Positions 45,673-57,261 of a stretch of 64,000 bases of DNA are shown piece after piece. The DNA comes from Limnephilus marmoratus. Taxonomy: Eukaryota > Arthropoda > Insecta > Trichoptera > Limnephilidae. Positions within the stretch are counted from its first letter, which is position 1. Each line of letters begins with the position of its first letter. Below the pieces are notes generated by a model, which was not told the DNA's origin, did not search any database, and saw nothing but the letters and a program-made list of their open reading frames with translations. The position numbers were made by a program, and so were the translations under genes. The stretch is from the NCBI GenBank assembly GCA_917880885.1, contig OU862912.1, positions 46,363,117-46,427,116 on the forward strand, given 5' to 3'.

Positions 45673-46556
45673 TATTATTAAAAAAACATTTCTTTGGGTA
45701 ATTTTAATTTATGTGCGACAAATTTGAGTTAAAAAAATAATACGAATTCTTGCACACAAAAAGACTTTTTTTCTCATTTTAATTTTATAGTTTTATATTT
45801 TTTTTATATTTCTGTAGTATATAGGGATTTAATTTTATAATTTTATATTTTTTTATATTTCTGTAGTATATGTAGTATATTTTTTTAAATAATTACCATT
45901 AATTACAAGTAATGGTCAAAGTTGCCTCTAAAATGATTAAAAAGATGAATTTTTGAAAAATGGGATATATTTGTCAGATTATTTAGGAAACCGTGGTGAA
46001 TCAAATGGTGTAAACAAAAAAAAATTTGGTCGAAAACCTCACATGGGATATTTTGTGAATGCAACGACGATATTTTCTCAAGAGTTTTGAGAATAAATAT
46101 ATATATATATATTTTTTTTTATACGTTATTAATTTATCAAAAAAAACATTCTTGCATCTATTTATTATATACTTGATGTGGAAAATAACATAGTTACTAT
46201 ATTAAGCCAAATAATGTATATGCGGATATACAATTGGATATATGCATAATAATAATTATACCATAATAAAAAGTCATACAGCTTCATATGTGCTAGAGCT
46301 ACAAAACTACACTACTTGGATGTTTTTGACCACAAATGTTTAAAAAACTGGCGTAAAAGTACTAATGACGTGTAAGCCCATAGAAGGGTTCTCGAGAAAC
46401 ACAGAAATGCATTGATTGAAATTGCACAAACGAATTGGTTATGGCGACCCAGCTTGAAATGCTGCAAATGGGTCCAATCTTTGTGGCGTCATTTTTAGTA
46501 AAATGAGAACAAATAACTTTGTAAAAACAGCTTTATGTAATCAATATTATCAACAT

Positions 46557-46586
46557 ATTTCGAAAACAGAGTATTCTCTTCGTCAG
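46557..46586 (-). ncRNA. Hammerhead-like core, right arm
   Basis: Mirror of 41886-41915: minus-strand CTGACGA at 46580-46586, stem region and GAAAT at 46557-46561. The stem has one substitution relative to the left arm. Confidence 0.4.
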
Positions 46587-46760
46587 GATAAGATTAATAT
46601 TAAAAGACAAACAAGTATAGGCATATGAGAATTATAGACAAAATATTAAAGGGAGAGGTGATTAATTACTTAAAAATATCACAAAATGCAATTATACATA
46701 TAAAATGAAATATAAAAATTATTTTTAAGTTAAATACCCTTATAGTATAGCAAAGTCATT

Positions 46761-47082
46761 GGAGAAGCTGTGTAGAGGATATTTTTAATGAAAGGAAGGA
46801 GAGGAATTTCTGGGTAGGTAAAAGTATGAAATGATGGTGGAGAGAGTCCGGCTGTAGAGAGATCAAAAGATCTCCCACTTCCAGTTTCTCCCAATCCGGC
46901 CCGCCACGCAGTAAGTGGACAAAATCATCCGCCACCAAAACCCATGCAGACCTTACCCGTGAACCCGGGAACCCATGCTCAGTCACCAAACATAGCGGAC
47001 CACTTGGGGTGACCAAGTGGCGGGGGTGTTGGTATCCAATAAATGGTTCCCGGGGCGATGGTACCTATAACGCCTCCCAAAT
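46761..47082 (-). repeat. Family A SINE, right arm (A5)
   Basis: Mirror of A4, with single-base differences and small indels. Confidence 0.8.
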
Positions 47083-47569
47083 TAAAAATTTATTATAGTA
47101 CTTGACATAAACAATTTTAATTTTGCACAATTTTAGTATGAAAGCTCGGTCAGTATTGGTATACCGCGATGAGTCACTGAACAGAAAAAAAAACGAATAA
47201 AAAATATCGATTACTCGGGCAAAGACAACACTTTTTTTCTCCAAAACTGGACCGATTTTAAATTTTTTTTTCACTAACTGTATTAAAAGAAAATAATCTA
47301 TGTCGGTACGTTTTGCTTTTTTTCAAAATACATTGTTTAGTTTGTATACTGAACGTTTTTTGACGGCGTTTAAATTAGGCAATTTTATTCATTTTTGGAA
47401 GGTCCAAACTTCTATAAGAAGTAAATTATCAAAAAAAGCAAAACGTACCGACACGCTAGTGGTCGATATCTATATTATGTAAAAAAAAATTTTGCTCTAG
47501 GGTCAAAATCCAGAGAGATAAACGGGGAATACGTTTGTATGGAAAAACGCAGCTAGTATTTCCTCTTAA

Positions 47570-47903
47570 GTACTCACAAAAATAAAGTAGGTAATACCTA
47601 TATATTTATATTGTAGGATAATACGTTATATTGAACTGTATTTTATTGGTTTCCACCGAGAGATTAGTGGGAGCCTTGCTTCATGTTTGTAGTGTTTTTT
47701 TACTTCTACTGTAGACGGTGTTGCTATCTAGGGTAGAATTAGAAATTATCAAATACCTACTGGATAAACACCTTCATAGGTATAATATTATAAAAAATCT
47801 GAAACATAAAATAGGTAGGTATAATTATGTAAAATAATGATGTTGGTAATAATTATCGCGCTTGAGTAATATCTAAAACGTTTCAACGTCGCTTGCCACA
47901 CGG
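47570..47903. other. No gene recognised
   Basis: AT-rich, no supported feature. Confidence 0.45.
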
Positions 47904-47975
47904 GCGTTGGTGGTGTAATGGTCAGCATAGTTGCCTTCCAAGCAGTTGATCCGAGTTCGATTCTCGGCCATCGCA
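47904..47975 (+). tRNA. tRNA-Gly(UCC), copy 4
   Basis: Identical to the three copies near 25.6-27.7 kb over all 72 bases, including the acceptor 4:69 mismatch. Trailer CATTATTTTTT gives a polymerase III terminator. The 5' flank is unrelated to those of the other copies; the 3' flank matches copy 1 for about 260 bases. Complete identity over 20 kb distance, with diverged flanks, argues for selection, gene conversion or recent amplification of the tRNA part. Confidence 0.8.
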
Positions 47976-48240
47976 CATTATTTTTTAAAATTTTTCTTTT
48001 TTTTTTATCAATTATTCTTTTTTTATTATATTTAAATTATTTCGATTTACGCATTTCAAAACTTTTCTACTGTAATATGAAATTCATTCATAATAATATC
48101 TCTGCGTGGTATCTAAGATAAAACACTTGAGACTTGAAGGAACAAGGTGTCTTTACTTACCACGGCAGGGTTTTCATTTGTGAGCTCAATGATATATTAA
48201 TTTCGTATTTAATCGATTAATGAAATAACGCCACCTTTCC
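47976..48240 (+). repeat. 3' flank shared with tRNA-Gly copy 1
   Basis: Matches 25365-25650 in reverse complement, including ATTATATTTAAATTATTT, TACTGTAATA(T/C)GAAATT, CTTACCACGGCAG, TTTTCATTTGTGAG and TTAATGAAATAAC. Divergence is clearly higher than in the adjacent tRNA. Confidence 0.7.
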
Positions 48241-48666
48241 AGTACAACCTCCCAAAGAGATATTTTATTTTATTCGTACTAAGTATCTTTAAATAATTTT
48301 AGGTAAGTTGACTACCTACTGATAAGAATATTACGTTTATACGATTTTGGTCGATAGTCACCGATTGACAACTCACCTATAGATTGTTTAGAGGGAGGTA
48401 CGTACGTAGGTGATATATTTTTAGATTATTTTGGCAACTTGGATAATCTTTTATTAAAATTATTGGGTTATAATCACATATAAATATAATTTTATTTCAT
48501 ACACAATCAAAATAGTATATCAAAATATTTTTAATTGGGTGGATGCAAATTTACTTAAAATCACAAATATCAAAAATAAAAACAAAAAAACACATATAAT
48601 ATCACAAAACATTATCACGAAAAATATTGACAAAAAAATTATGAATGTTTGAAATTTTTTTCGCAT
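48241..48666. other. No gene recognised
   Basis: AT-rich, no supported feature. Confidence 0.45.
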
Positions 48667-49098
48667 GTAGGAGGCGGTTCTGGAAGCCGCCGCCCCGCGA
48701 ACCATTTATTGAGTAACCAGCAATCCGACCACAGCTCACCCCAAGTGGTTCTCTACGTTTTGGTGACTTAGCAGGGATCATGGGGTGAGTTTTGTCTAGA
48801 TATTGCCAGCGGTATGCCCATCTACTGCGTGGCGAGCCGGACCGGAAGAGACTGTTGAGTTAAACCTTTTGAACCCTCCAGTCGGACTCTCTCCACCCAT
48901 CGGGAAGAATGAATTTATACGTCACTCCAGGAAACACTTACCCCCAGATTCCTACTCACCCCTTAAACTTTTTCCTTCCCAGAACTTCCTCTCCTTTCTT
49001 TCCCCAAAATGACACCCCCCACAACAACCCCAAAAATGACATAGTCCCCGAGGGAAATTTTTCTCAGGACCTCCTATGTGGAGCTAATGTAAAAAAAC
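48667..49098 (+). repeat. Family A SINE (A8), diverged and longer
   Basis: GGAGGCGGTTCTGGAAGCCG head, CACCCCAAGTGGTTCTCTAC, a GTGGCGAGCCGGACCGG insert as in the A4/A5 subfamily, C/T stretch, weak tail hairpin and a short A end. Confidence 0.75.
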
Positions 49099-50194
49099 CT
49101 TTTTGATTCCAATTAATACTATTTTAGGTAAATGAAATAATGTGTTTAGATCTCTAAATTAAATTTTGATCTAAACCAACTTCCAATTAAAACAGAACCT
49201 CATCCTTCGCGATTGATTAAAGTGTTCCATTTCAAAGAAAGGAGGAAATAGAAAATGGATGAGACTTTGGCTCATCCTAAGAAGACTAAAGTTCTTCCAA
49301 TTATAAAATCACAAAAGATTGTAAGGCGACGGATCTTCTATACTACTTATATCCATATGCCGCGAGACGTCTGACAGGAAATAGTTTTCAATGGAAGAAT
49401 GGAGATAAACCCAATCTCCGTACCAAGACTGCCAACACCCAACCTTCCACTTTCCCAACCCCCGAATATACTTCAATTCATCGGCTATATCTGCCATTCA
49501 GATTACCCAACTGGGATTTTCGTTTTATTATAATATCTTAGTCTTCAATGAACCCAAAGATATTGAAATATAAGTAGATGTGCTATCTGCTGTTTTTACT
49601 AGGTGGGACTGCTCTTCCGGGTGTCGCCGGTATTGTTTACCAATTAAAAAATAAACTAAATAAACGAATAATTAACGAATAAACCAAACGAACGTGAAAC
49701 TAAATGAACGAATTCTTTCCGTATTCAAACTATATTGTTAATCAATACTAATGCACATCTTCAAAAAATCAACGAAAAGAACAGATTGTTTTCGTATGCA
49801 AACTACTAATTAAGTAATTTAATTAGGGCTGTAAATAGGGCGTAATAAAGCTGTAATAAAGTACTGTAATTAGGGCGTAGTCCGCCGACAGTTGCGCGGA
49901 CACCATAGCATATCTCTTTTGTATTTGAATATCTTTGAATGAACCGAAGACGATGAATTTTCGTTTAAATCTGGAAAACGTATTTGCTTTCTCTACTAAG
50001 GACGTTAGTATTGAAATATCAGGGTTTTAGAAATCACACGTCAGATTTTAAGATCGACATTATCGAATTAAAAACAATGACTCCAATTTAAGATCCGGCA
50101 TTCCGAATTTATTCCGATTTATAACATATTTTCCTTGAATCTACTGTTTTTAAGTTCTTTAAAAATTATGTTATTTTTGAAGATAATATCTATA
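49099..50194. other. No gene recognised
   Basis: A 62-codon minus-strand ORF at 49309-49497 has balanced amino-acid composition but no family I recognise, and no splice context I could defend. An AACGAATAAAC-type imperfect repeat lies at 49660-49710. Confidence 0.4.
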
Positions 50195-50492
50195 CATTTG
50201 CTGAGCTGAAACCGTAATTATATGAAATTCCCTCAATAGAAAAAAATCGCGAAGTATGCGCCGAAAATAAATAAAATCCATTTTTTTCCATTATTTAACG
50301 TGTTATGGGTATGAAAAAATTTACAATGTTTCTTTTAATGCTACGACATTTTTACTCTATTTTAAACGAGTCGTGTTTTATTAAAAAAAATTTAATATTA
50401 GTGCAGTCCCTCTAACATTCAGGTTTACATATCTCCATTTCAAACCATCTTCTTCTTCTTTTTGAATGCTTACTATGGAGCCCTAAGAATTT
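50195..50492 (-). repeat. Family C interspersed repeat (C4)
   Basis: Reverse complement shows TTCAAAAAGAAGAAGAAGAT, GAAATGGAGATATG, TTAGAGGGACTGCACTAAT, AACACGACTCGTTTAAAATA, and the CGCGATTTTTT...CTATTGAGGG end seen in C2. On the minus strand it lies downstream of family B SINE B4. Confidence 0.65.
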
Positions 50493-50599
50493 ATTTTAGT
50501 TTTGTTAATCCAAGAAGTAATTAAAAAATCATAAAAGTGTCTAACCGATAATTTCTTGGCTGCAGTCTACGAGGAGAAGATTTAAAAAAAACAACATTA

Positions 50600-51591
50600 T
50601 GTGAATACCGCCCAAGAGTTCCAATTGCTTCCATCTGGAGTCAGTGAGAATATGGCATCCCCAATTGTGGTAAATTGTGAGGCTGAAGGTGCTGGGGAGG
50701 GAAAGGAATTGGGAAAGTGGAAGTATCTGGATGTTCAGGTCTAGTCACCAAACACGGCTAAAGCCATAGACATCCAAATGGATAGACAAGAAGTTACAGA
50801 TGAGGGGTAAAACCAAACTATGGAGGGCGAAGAGGGGAAAGATGACTGTGATTCGTTAACCAATCAATCTGACAGTATATAGGCATCTCGCATTACAATA
50901 TCACCATTTAGTTCTTAAAAGCAAAATCTGCTTTGAATGAATTGACCTTTTTACATGAGAGCGCGAATTGCTTGCCACGTTAATAACATATTTGCTAAGG
51001 CCAAATGCTCGCCCCAAAAAGACTCGCCCCAATACACATAGCAATATTTTGTTGCCGTGTTTAGTTAAAACACTTTTACAAATGTTTCATAATTTACTTA
51101 CCCCTGTAACCAGCTACGAGCACACTGGAGAACCGCCCACATTCGCTATGTGCACATTGATATGTAAATATATTGTATAGCACAAGCTACCGTTTTGGAG
51201 TGTTATTTCGTTAAATGTATGGATGTTAGCTTCTCGCTGTTCACGGCAAGAATGATGACGTCACACATTTTAGATTCAAGCGAGGCTCTATCCCCTCCCC
51301 ATGGAGCGAGCCGGTTCCAAGGAGGAGCTCCAGCCGGCGCCATGTGGAGGGGGAAATAATACGTTTTTATCACTTAGGGCAGGTATGTCCGTGGCTAAAG
51401 CCATTTTAAGCAACAATTTGTTTTAAGTGTTAATGGTGATACTGAGAGTATCTTCCACTCTGGAAGTTTATGACATGTTATTTAAAATTAATTAACTGTG
51501 AAATAACACAAATTAATCAAATAAAATTTATTTGCGCATTTGAAATCCTTGATTGCTAGACAAGTGCCTTACCCCTCGACCATGGAGGCCA
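50600..51591 (-). repeat. Family B SINE (B4), split by repeat X
   Basis: The minus strand reads tRNA-like head (GGCCTCCATGGTCGAGGGGT, AAGGCACTTG, diverged B box), CAAATAAATTTTATTTGA, GAGTGGAAGATACTCTCAG, then TGGCTTTAGCC. At that point 625 bases of repeat X intervene. The rest, with the C/T-rich part and the CCCAATTGTGG/GATGCC segment, lies at 50600-50767. Confidence 0.8.
50756..51404 (+). mobile_element. Repeat X, copy 2, inserted in a family B SINE
   Basis: Element 50768-51392 (625 bp), from AGACATCCAAATGGATAGAC to GGCAGGTATGTCCGT. The SINE sequence GGCTAAAGCCAT is present on both sides (50756-50767 and 51393-51404), a 12-bp duplication. Only weak inverted ends (GACAT near both termini) are visible. 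This copy proves that X is a mobile insertion. It has no ORF and no poly-A tail. Confidence 0.8.
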
Positions 51592-52967
51592 TCAATGAGA
51601 TTATGATAGCAAATTTCAGATATTTTTAGTACTTGTATTTGTACATCTGCAAAAGATCATTTTGACAGTAGAAAACGTAAATAAATAAGCTGTATCGACA
51701 TTATAGCTATCCCATAAAACATCGTGGACATAATAGTACATATATATCTTCCTTTACAAATAATAAAACGCGTCATTTAATTACGTCCCGGGATAATTGA
51801 ATAACTCAAACGCGCAGATTCGTCCCGGGAATTCCCAGCTGGGAGGCGTTCTGGTCCTGGCAACTGAATGATTTACGCTTTATAAAGACTTGCGATTGCG
51901 ATTTTCAAATTGTACGAGTCGATGCGACGCGACACCGCCGCACAGCGGTGGGTCGTCTTGTCAGATTAATCGGTATACCCTAAAGAGTTGTTGCAACCCT
52001 TTCATCTCTGTAGAAAAGACGCCATAGACAAAAGCTAATAGAATCACGAGTACATGGGGGACAGTTGTGTCACAGGTGAATTTACATTTTCAATTAGATT
52101 TTTGGGACAGATTTGAATTTGCAACTTGACAGCGCGGAATTGGATTGCGACTCATAAATTAAGAGTTTTATAGTGTGCGCTATAATTATAGCGTGAAAGA
52201 GTTAGTAATGAATTACTGTCAAACAGGGCGTGCCATCCATAGAGGCTGAAACGCTGTACAAATAAATGTGCATGCCCCAATGAAAAATTCAAAACAATTT
52301 TGTCATAAATTTGTCGGAATTTATATTTCTTCTTTTTTTCTTGTAGCATGCATGGGTTTAAAATGCACGCTCTTTCGACCAAGTATACCCGCACGCTCCC
52401 ATTGTAGTCATTCACAACAAAACACGTACAGGAAAATAATTTTAAAGAGGACACATTTGATTTGATTGTATTCGTGCACACCGAAAGTAACGAAAGCTAA
52501 AACATTTAGGTAGGTACTTTTAGGCTTTATATCCACTTTAAATTCGGCGATTTTCCTAAGAAACTATATTTCGAGGAGTGTATATTTTTATTCGTAACGA
52601 CGATCTTTCTGCCTCCAAGCAGTAAGTAATATTGTTTTTAATTCATAACGACGGTCATGCTGCGTCCACGCAGTCATATTATATGTGTATAATTGATGTT
52701 TTTTACTTATTGTTTATTGCGTTAACTGTAGTGAATATCATAATGCACCTAATATAATAAGATGTACATAATACCCTTTCTACTTTAAATTTGATTAGTT
52801 GATATTTTTAAATATATCATAAAGATATTATTTTTCATTCGAACGTACATGATCATTATTATTTGCACCACTACACAAGTAAGGACATCTTTAATGATTT
52901 ACCTGTACATGTATATTATTTCTATCCAAAATTACTATACTTTCAAAATATATTAAATTTGGGAGGC
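51592..52967. other. No gene recognised
   Basis: Contains a GC-rich island (51785-51970) with repeated CGTCCCGGGA and an inverted GACCGCCGCACAGCGGTGGG-like phrase, possibly regulatory, though nothing identifies it. A short direct repeat (TAACGACG...TGC(C/G)TCCA(A/C)GCAGT) occurs at 52594-52672. Confidence 0.4.
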
Positions 52968-53279
52968 GGGTATGGGTACTGTCGCCACGGGAACCCTTAG
53001 CAGGGGTGCCAGGGTTCATGGGGTGAGGTTTGTCCGGGTCTTGGTAGTGGATGCATCGACCTTTTGACCTATCCAGCAGGACTCTTTTGTCTTGCACCGC
53101 AGTGGGTGGGATGATGTCATAGGTACGTCACTCCCGGAGACACTGACAGATTCCCCCTCGTACCTTTCCCTTCGCAAAACTTCATCTCCTTCCTTTCCTC
53201 AAAATACCCGCATCCCCAAAGATAACGTAGGCCCTGAGGAGAATTATTTTCCTCGGGTGTAGCTAATGTAAAAAAAAAT
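52968..53279 (+). repeat. Family A SINE (A9)
   Basis: GGGAGGCGGGTATGGGTACT head, internal deletion after GGGAACCCTTAGCAGGGG, CACCGCAGTGGGTGGGATGA segment as in A2, partial tail hairpin and poly-A (53270-53278). A10 follows 17 bases downstream in the same orientation. Confidence 0.82.
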
Positions 53280-53296
53280 CCATGCGCATCCCACAA

Positions 53297-53626
53297 TTTG
53301 GGAGGCGGGAATGGGTACCGCCACCCCGGGAACCTTTATTGGATAACCAACACCTCTGCCCACTCCAAGTGGTTCGCTACGTTTGGTGATTTAGCAGGGG
53401 GGCCCGGGTTCATGGGGTGAGGTTTGTCTAGGTCTTGGAGGCGGATGACCAGGACATACTGAACCCCAGATTCCTACCCACCCCTTAAACCCTTTTCCTT
53501 CCCAGAACTCTCCTCTCCTTCCTTTCCTTAAAAAACCCTCCACACAGCATCCCTAAAGATGACGTAGGCCCTGAGGAAATTTTTTTTCCTCAGGGCCTCC
53601 TGTGTGAAGCTCATGTAAAAAAAAAA
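53297..53626 (+). repeat. Family A SINE (A10)
   Basis: Very close to A3. Tail outer stem CCTCCACACAG/CTGTGTGAAG, inner hairpin GGCCCTGAGG/CCTCAGGGCC, poly-A at 53617-53626. Confidence 0.88.
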
Positions 53627-54749
53627 TGCAGCAAATTCTGTGACCTTGATATATTGACAATATTTTGTTTTCAAATATTGTATCAGAATGAACAGCATCA
53701 CAATCCATTTTTTTACGCAGATTGACTTTATGGCATGGCGAATATATTTAAAAAATAGAACGCTGTGCCGTTCAAATATGAGTCACTCCTTGTTGACGTT
53801 TCATGTTAATTTTGCATAATATTTTCATCGGGTGATAATAGTGTCCTTGGTCTCGTTTCATTAACCTAACCGCTTATTTATTTCATTGGATGAGCAGAAT
53901 AAACGCTGTAAACAGTTCACTTGGTTCCGTACGCAGCAAGGTAATTCACTCGACTACTAGAGATATCGTCTCACGGTGACGCCCCCACAGGGCACTTAAT
54001 AAACTAATGGGAACTGCGGGGCACCCTAGACACCGTTTAAATTCTAACCCCGAAAAGCCAATAATTTCCTCGAATGATCATGTAAAAAGTAAAAAGGGGC
54101 ACATAACATAATATGAGTATATTCCGATTAGTGTTTATAAAGTCACCCTTTTCACAACTATTTTTATTTTACGAGTTGTTAAAACAAGGACTGAAGATAG
54201 CCAAAGTGTTGGTATCTACCTTTATAGCTGAGCTCAGAACCCAGAGGCTATGGTTGAATGGGGATATTATTGGAAAGGAATTTGCATATCTAAAGACTGG
54301 CAGCCCTCCTTCGTCTGCGACATCGCCATCTGACGGGCATTAAAGTAATTAAAAGTCTGGTGTAGAATTTCAATTTTTCCTACTTTATAGAGACTTTATC
54401 CGCCCCTACAATTACTCTGATCTAAAAGACATTAAAAATCCATCTAAATTGATAAACGAGAACATTATTTTAGTATGAAGCGACATCTTGGTTCAATACC
54501 CGTATTATGGTTAAATTTAAGGATAACAATTAAGCTGATACTAAATAGTTCATTAACAGTTCTTTTAAAGATAGTGCGAGTATTTTAGGAAAAAACTCTT
54601 TTTGCAACTTATGCTAATTGTTTACGCCCGCATATATTCTTTTGCATATGAATATGAATAAATAATAGTTTTATCCATAAATAAACGCAAATCTTTCATG
54701 AAAGGCTAACAAATACCGGCGATTCAATCCAATTGTGTATTCGTGAGCT
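53627..54749. other. No gene recognised
   Basis: AT-rich. A 76-codon ORF (54113-54343) with an N-terminal hydrophobic half has no recognised family. Confidence 0.4.
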
Positions 54750-54789
54750 TTTCTTGAAAGATTTGAGTTTGTTCAAATCTTTCAAGAAA
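54750..54789. repeat. Perfect 17-bp hairpin
   Basis: TTTCTTGAAAGATTTGA and its exact inverted complement, with a 6-base loop GTTTGT. Part of the stem (CAAATCTTTCATGAAAG) is repeated about 70 bases upstream. Confidence 0.85.
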
Positions 54790-55919
54790 TAATCATGTGT
54801 ATGTACGGTGACGGTCACAAGCAATTAATTCATCTTAATTTTTAAAGTTAAAGCATAGATAACTCGCAAAAAGTATTTTTTCTTGAAATAATTAAAATCT
54901 ATTAAATCTTAATAGAATTAATAGAATGGATATTGGTTGTTGTTGTCCGTAGTGGTAAATAAAACTTACTATCAATAAACATGCCGCTCACCAATAAAGT
55001 TATATAAATAGACTTGCCATAGTCTCACAAACTCAAGATATAATGTGGCAATTAATCAACACTCTTTTGTTTTCAGCATTATGTGCATATGGACGAAACA
55101 AAAGATAGAACGCGGGCGGCATTTTCGTATTCAAAATTCAAAAGTTCCGTCGAATACTGTCTCAAGGCCGACTAAAGTAGGAGGCCAGGGCACCAGTCGA
55201 ATTTTGAGGTGTCAAATTTTCAAGCCATAATGAACAACGATGGTTTGCAAATGGCGTTGATTGTTATTGTATTTGTTGTTTATGCTGGTTTGTATGTTGT
55301 TTTACCGCAGGAAAGTAACTAAAGAATCATTAGATTATTATTATAAAAAGTAAATTTTACTTAGCGACGGCATCGACTTTGTAATTTGGCTGTTGCGCAT
55401 CCAGACCTGTACTTTAGTAGGCCTTGAGTTCTCTAATGACGCATAAAATCTTTGGGCGGAAAGCAATTGTATTATTTATATAATCGATAATAATAAGTAA
55501 TTTGCATGTATTTACGAATGAAATGTTATTCCTTCGCTTTTACTTCTGTTTACCGTGTAATGGAAACATTTTCTCATCACACTGGAGGGAATTTTGGCGC
55601 TTTTTAATGCAATTTACATGGTAGGACACGACCTTACTCGACGCGTGGCAGTTTAGTAATAAAGTACTAGAAATCGAGTACTCTACAATTGTCTTGTTGT
55701 TGGCTTCCCACTTTGAGATTTCTACCACGCGTCTACAGTATATAACGTCATTGCCGTTCACACCTTGGAAAAGAATTCAGGAAAGCAAGATCGAATTCAA
55801 GACAATAAACAATTATTGTTTACGTCAATAACATAGTTCACAAAAGTAAAATAAGTTTTTGGGGATGGCTGTGCTAAGGTTCTGTTAACGAAATGAATAA
55901 CTTTTTAAGGATAGGGTGT
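54790..55919. other. No gene recognised
   Basis: AT-rich with short chance ORFs, no supported feature. Confidence 0.45.
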
Positions 55920-56142
55920 TTTAAAAAATTTGAAACAACCAATGATTTGAATTCATCAAATATTTTAACTTAATTTTCACCTTCAGTGTAAGTTCTATTC
56001 AAGTTCTGTTATTACATATATCATTACAAGTCAGTTGCTCCAAAAAACTAAAAATAATCACAGAACTAGAATAGAACTTATACTGAACGTGAAAATTAAC
56101 TTCTAATATTTGATGAATTTTCAATTTTTTATAAGAAAAACT
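55920..56142. mobile_element. Foldback MITE-like element
   Basis: Arms of about 60 bases (55951-56010 and 56060-56121): TTCATCAAATATT, AACTTAATTTTCAC, AGTGTAAGTTCTATTC and AGTTCTG recur in inverted order with small indels. AAAAAATTTGAAA at the left and its complement at the right extend the pairing. No clear target duplication. Confidence 0.65.
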
Positions 56143-56185
56143 CTCCTTTTATAACTTTTGAAGGTTATCCCCATCAATGTAATAC

Positions 56186-56436
56186 ATCATTGTAGAAGAA
56201 GATAACAATAATAATCCAAACGAAAATGTGAAAGAGAACAAGACACAGAAATAGCAAAAGATAATGGTCGCAACTGAGACTCGAACCCAGAACCGCTCGT
56301 CTAACCAGGATGTGAGGTTAGACGAGAGGTTCTTGGTTCGAGTCCCAGTTGCGACCATTACCTTTTTCTGTGTCTTGCTCTCCTTCATATTTTCATTTAG
56401 ATTATTATTGTTATTTTCTTCCTCAATGACATTTGA
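56186..56436. repeat. Near-perfect palindrome of a tRNA-like 3' half
   Basis: Arms of about 121 bases around a 9-base spacer (56307-56315). The right arm on the plus strand carries GAGGTTCTTGGTTCGAGTCC, a T arm with B box, then CAGTTGCGACCA; the left arm is its complement. Outside the tRNA-like part the arms share ACAAGACACAGAAA and AACAATAATAATC. The two ORFs (56149-56532 minus, 56264-56677 plus) translate to similar peptides because of the mirror symmetry. Confidence 0.8.
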
Positions 56437-57261
56437 TAAATTGACTAAAACCCGTCCTAAAATACAAATTTTGAGGGAGGGAGATTTTGAGGAGGAACGA
56501 GGAGGAACGAAAGTCAAACGTGTATCCAGCATTTTTACCTACACGTTTAGGCAAGCATCCAAAACCAACAACTATCACCAACATTTTACGTCATCATTGG
56601 AACAATTGATTTTTAAGATGGTGTTGAATAAATATCTTGACTTGTCAAATAACTTGATTTGTAAAATGACCTTATAACACGAAAAAATTAAAATGCTTTC
56701 TTCAATTTTTTTTAAACGAAAACCTTTTTCTTCGCCATTTTGTGTCTGTATACAATTCAATTGGTACGATTAAGCAACGTAGGTAAATAAGCAGGTACCT
56801 ACGTTGCATTTGACGAATAAAATTGATCCTTGCTGGTGTTATTTAAAATTCAATTTGCCTGCAAAGCTCGGGATGTGAAGGCAATTAGTGCACACGTCAA
56901 CCCCGCCAGGATCACAAGTTTGCAAGTGGGAAAGAAATTACCGGAGGGATGTTTGGACGCCAAGACGAGGAAGCAGTCCTTACAACTTTCTCATATTCTC
57001 ATATCACAGGGGTGGCAGACGAGGGAAGTGACAACCTTCAGGATAATTTTATTACCCACCTCATAAAATTTTTAAAAAATATTTTGTAGACGCCTAAACC
57101 ATGATCAACTCCTTCACTTCATTCACCCACTGTCGTTTGACAAATAAAAAAGCAACGTGTATAAATTTTTGCGAATAAAGATGATTTTTTTCCACCTTCG
57201 TATATCGAAATTCCTGGGTTACTAATCTGCACGTGAGTTTTAAAATTCTTTTATAAATCAC
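56437..57261. other. No gene recognised
   Basis: AT-rich. A 78-codon ORF (56830-57066) has mixed composition but no family I recognise. Confidence 0.4.

Larger units (their letters stand above)
40740..47569. mobile_element. Giant foldback element with TTAA at both ends
   Basis: Left arm 40744-43960 and right arm 44220-47565 are inverted copies separated by a 259-bp spacer. The outermost bases are TTAA-GAGGAAATACTAGC at left and GCTAGTATTTCCTC-TTAA at right (TTAA at 40740-40743 and 47566-47569). TTAA is the piggyBac target duplication, but the ends are not a piggyBac terminus I recognise, and no transposase is present. Mirrored contents, outside to inside: a subterminal inverted repeat, a family A SINE, a hammerhead-like motif, a family A tail, a LINE C-terminal fragment and the centre repeat. 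Arms have diverged by indels, so this is not a simple assembly mirror. Confidence 0.85.

Noticed and set aside
40827..47482. Two 60-residue ORFs with nearly identical sequence (40827-41009 minus, 47300-47482 plus)
   Set aside because: They lie over the subterminal inverted repeats of the palindrome arms and are identical because the arms are; no domain.
40740..47569. Giant palindrome as an assembly artefact
   Set aside because: Arms differ by several large indels and many point changes, and a one-sided relative exists at 33.4 kb, so a simple mirrored assembly is unlikely.
56149..56677. Two similar 127- and 137-residue ORFs on opposite strands
   Set aside because: Mirror-image translations of one palindrome; similarity is explained by symmetry rather than by a protein family.
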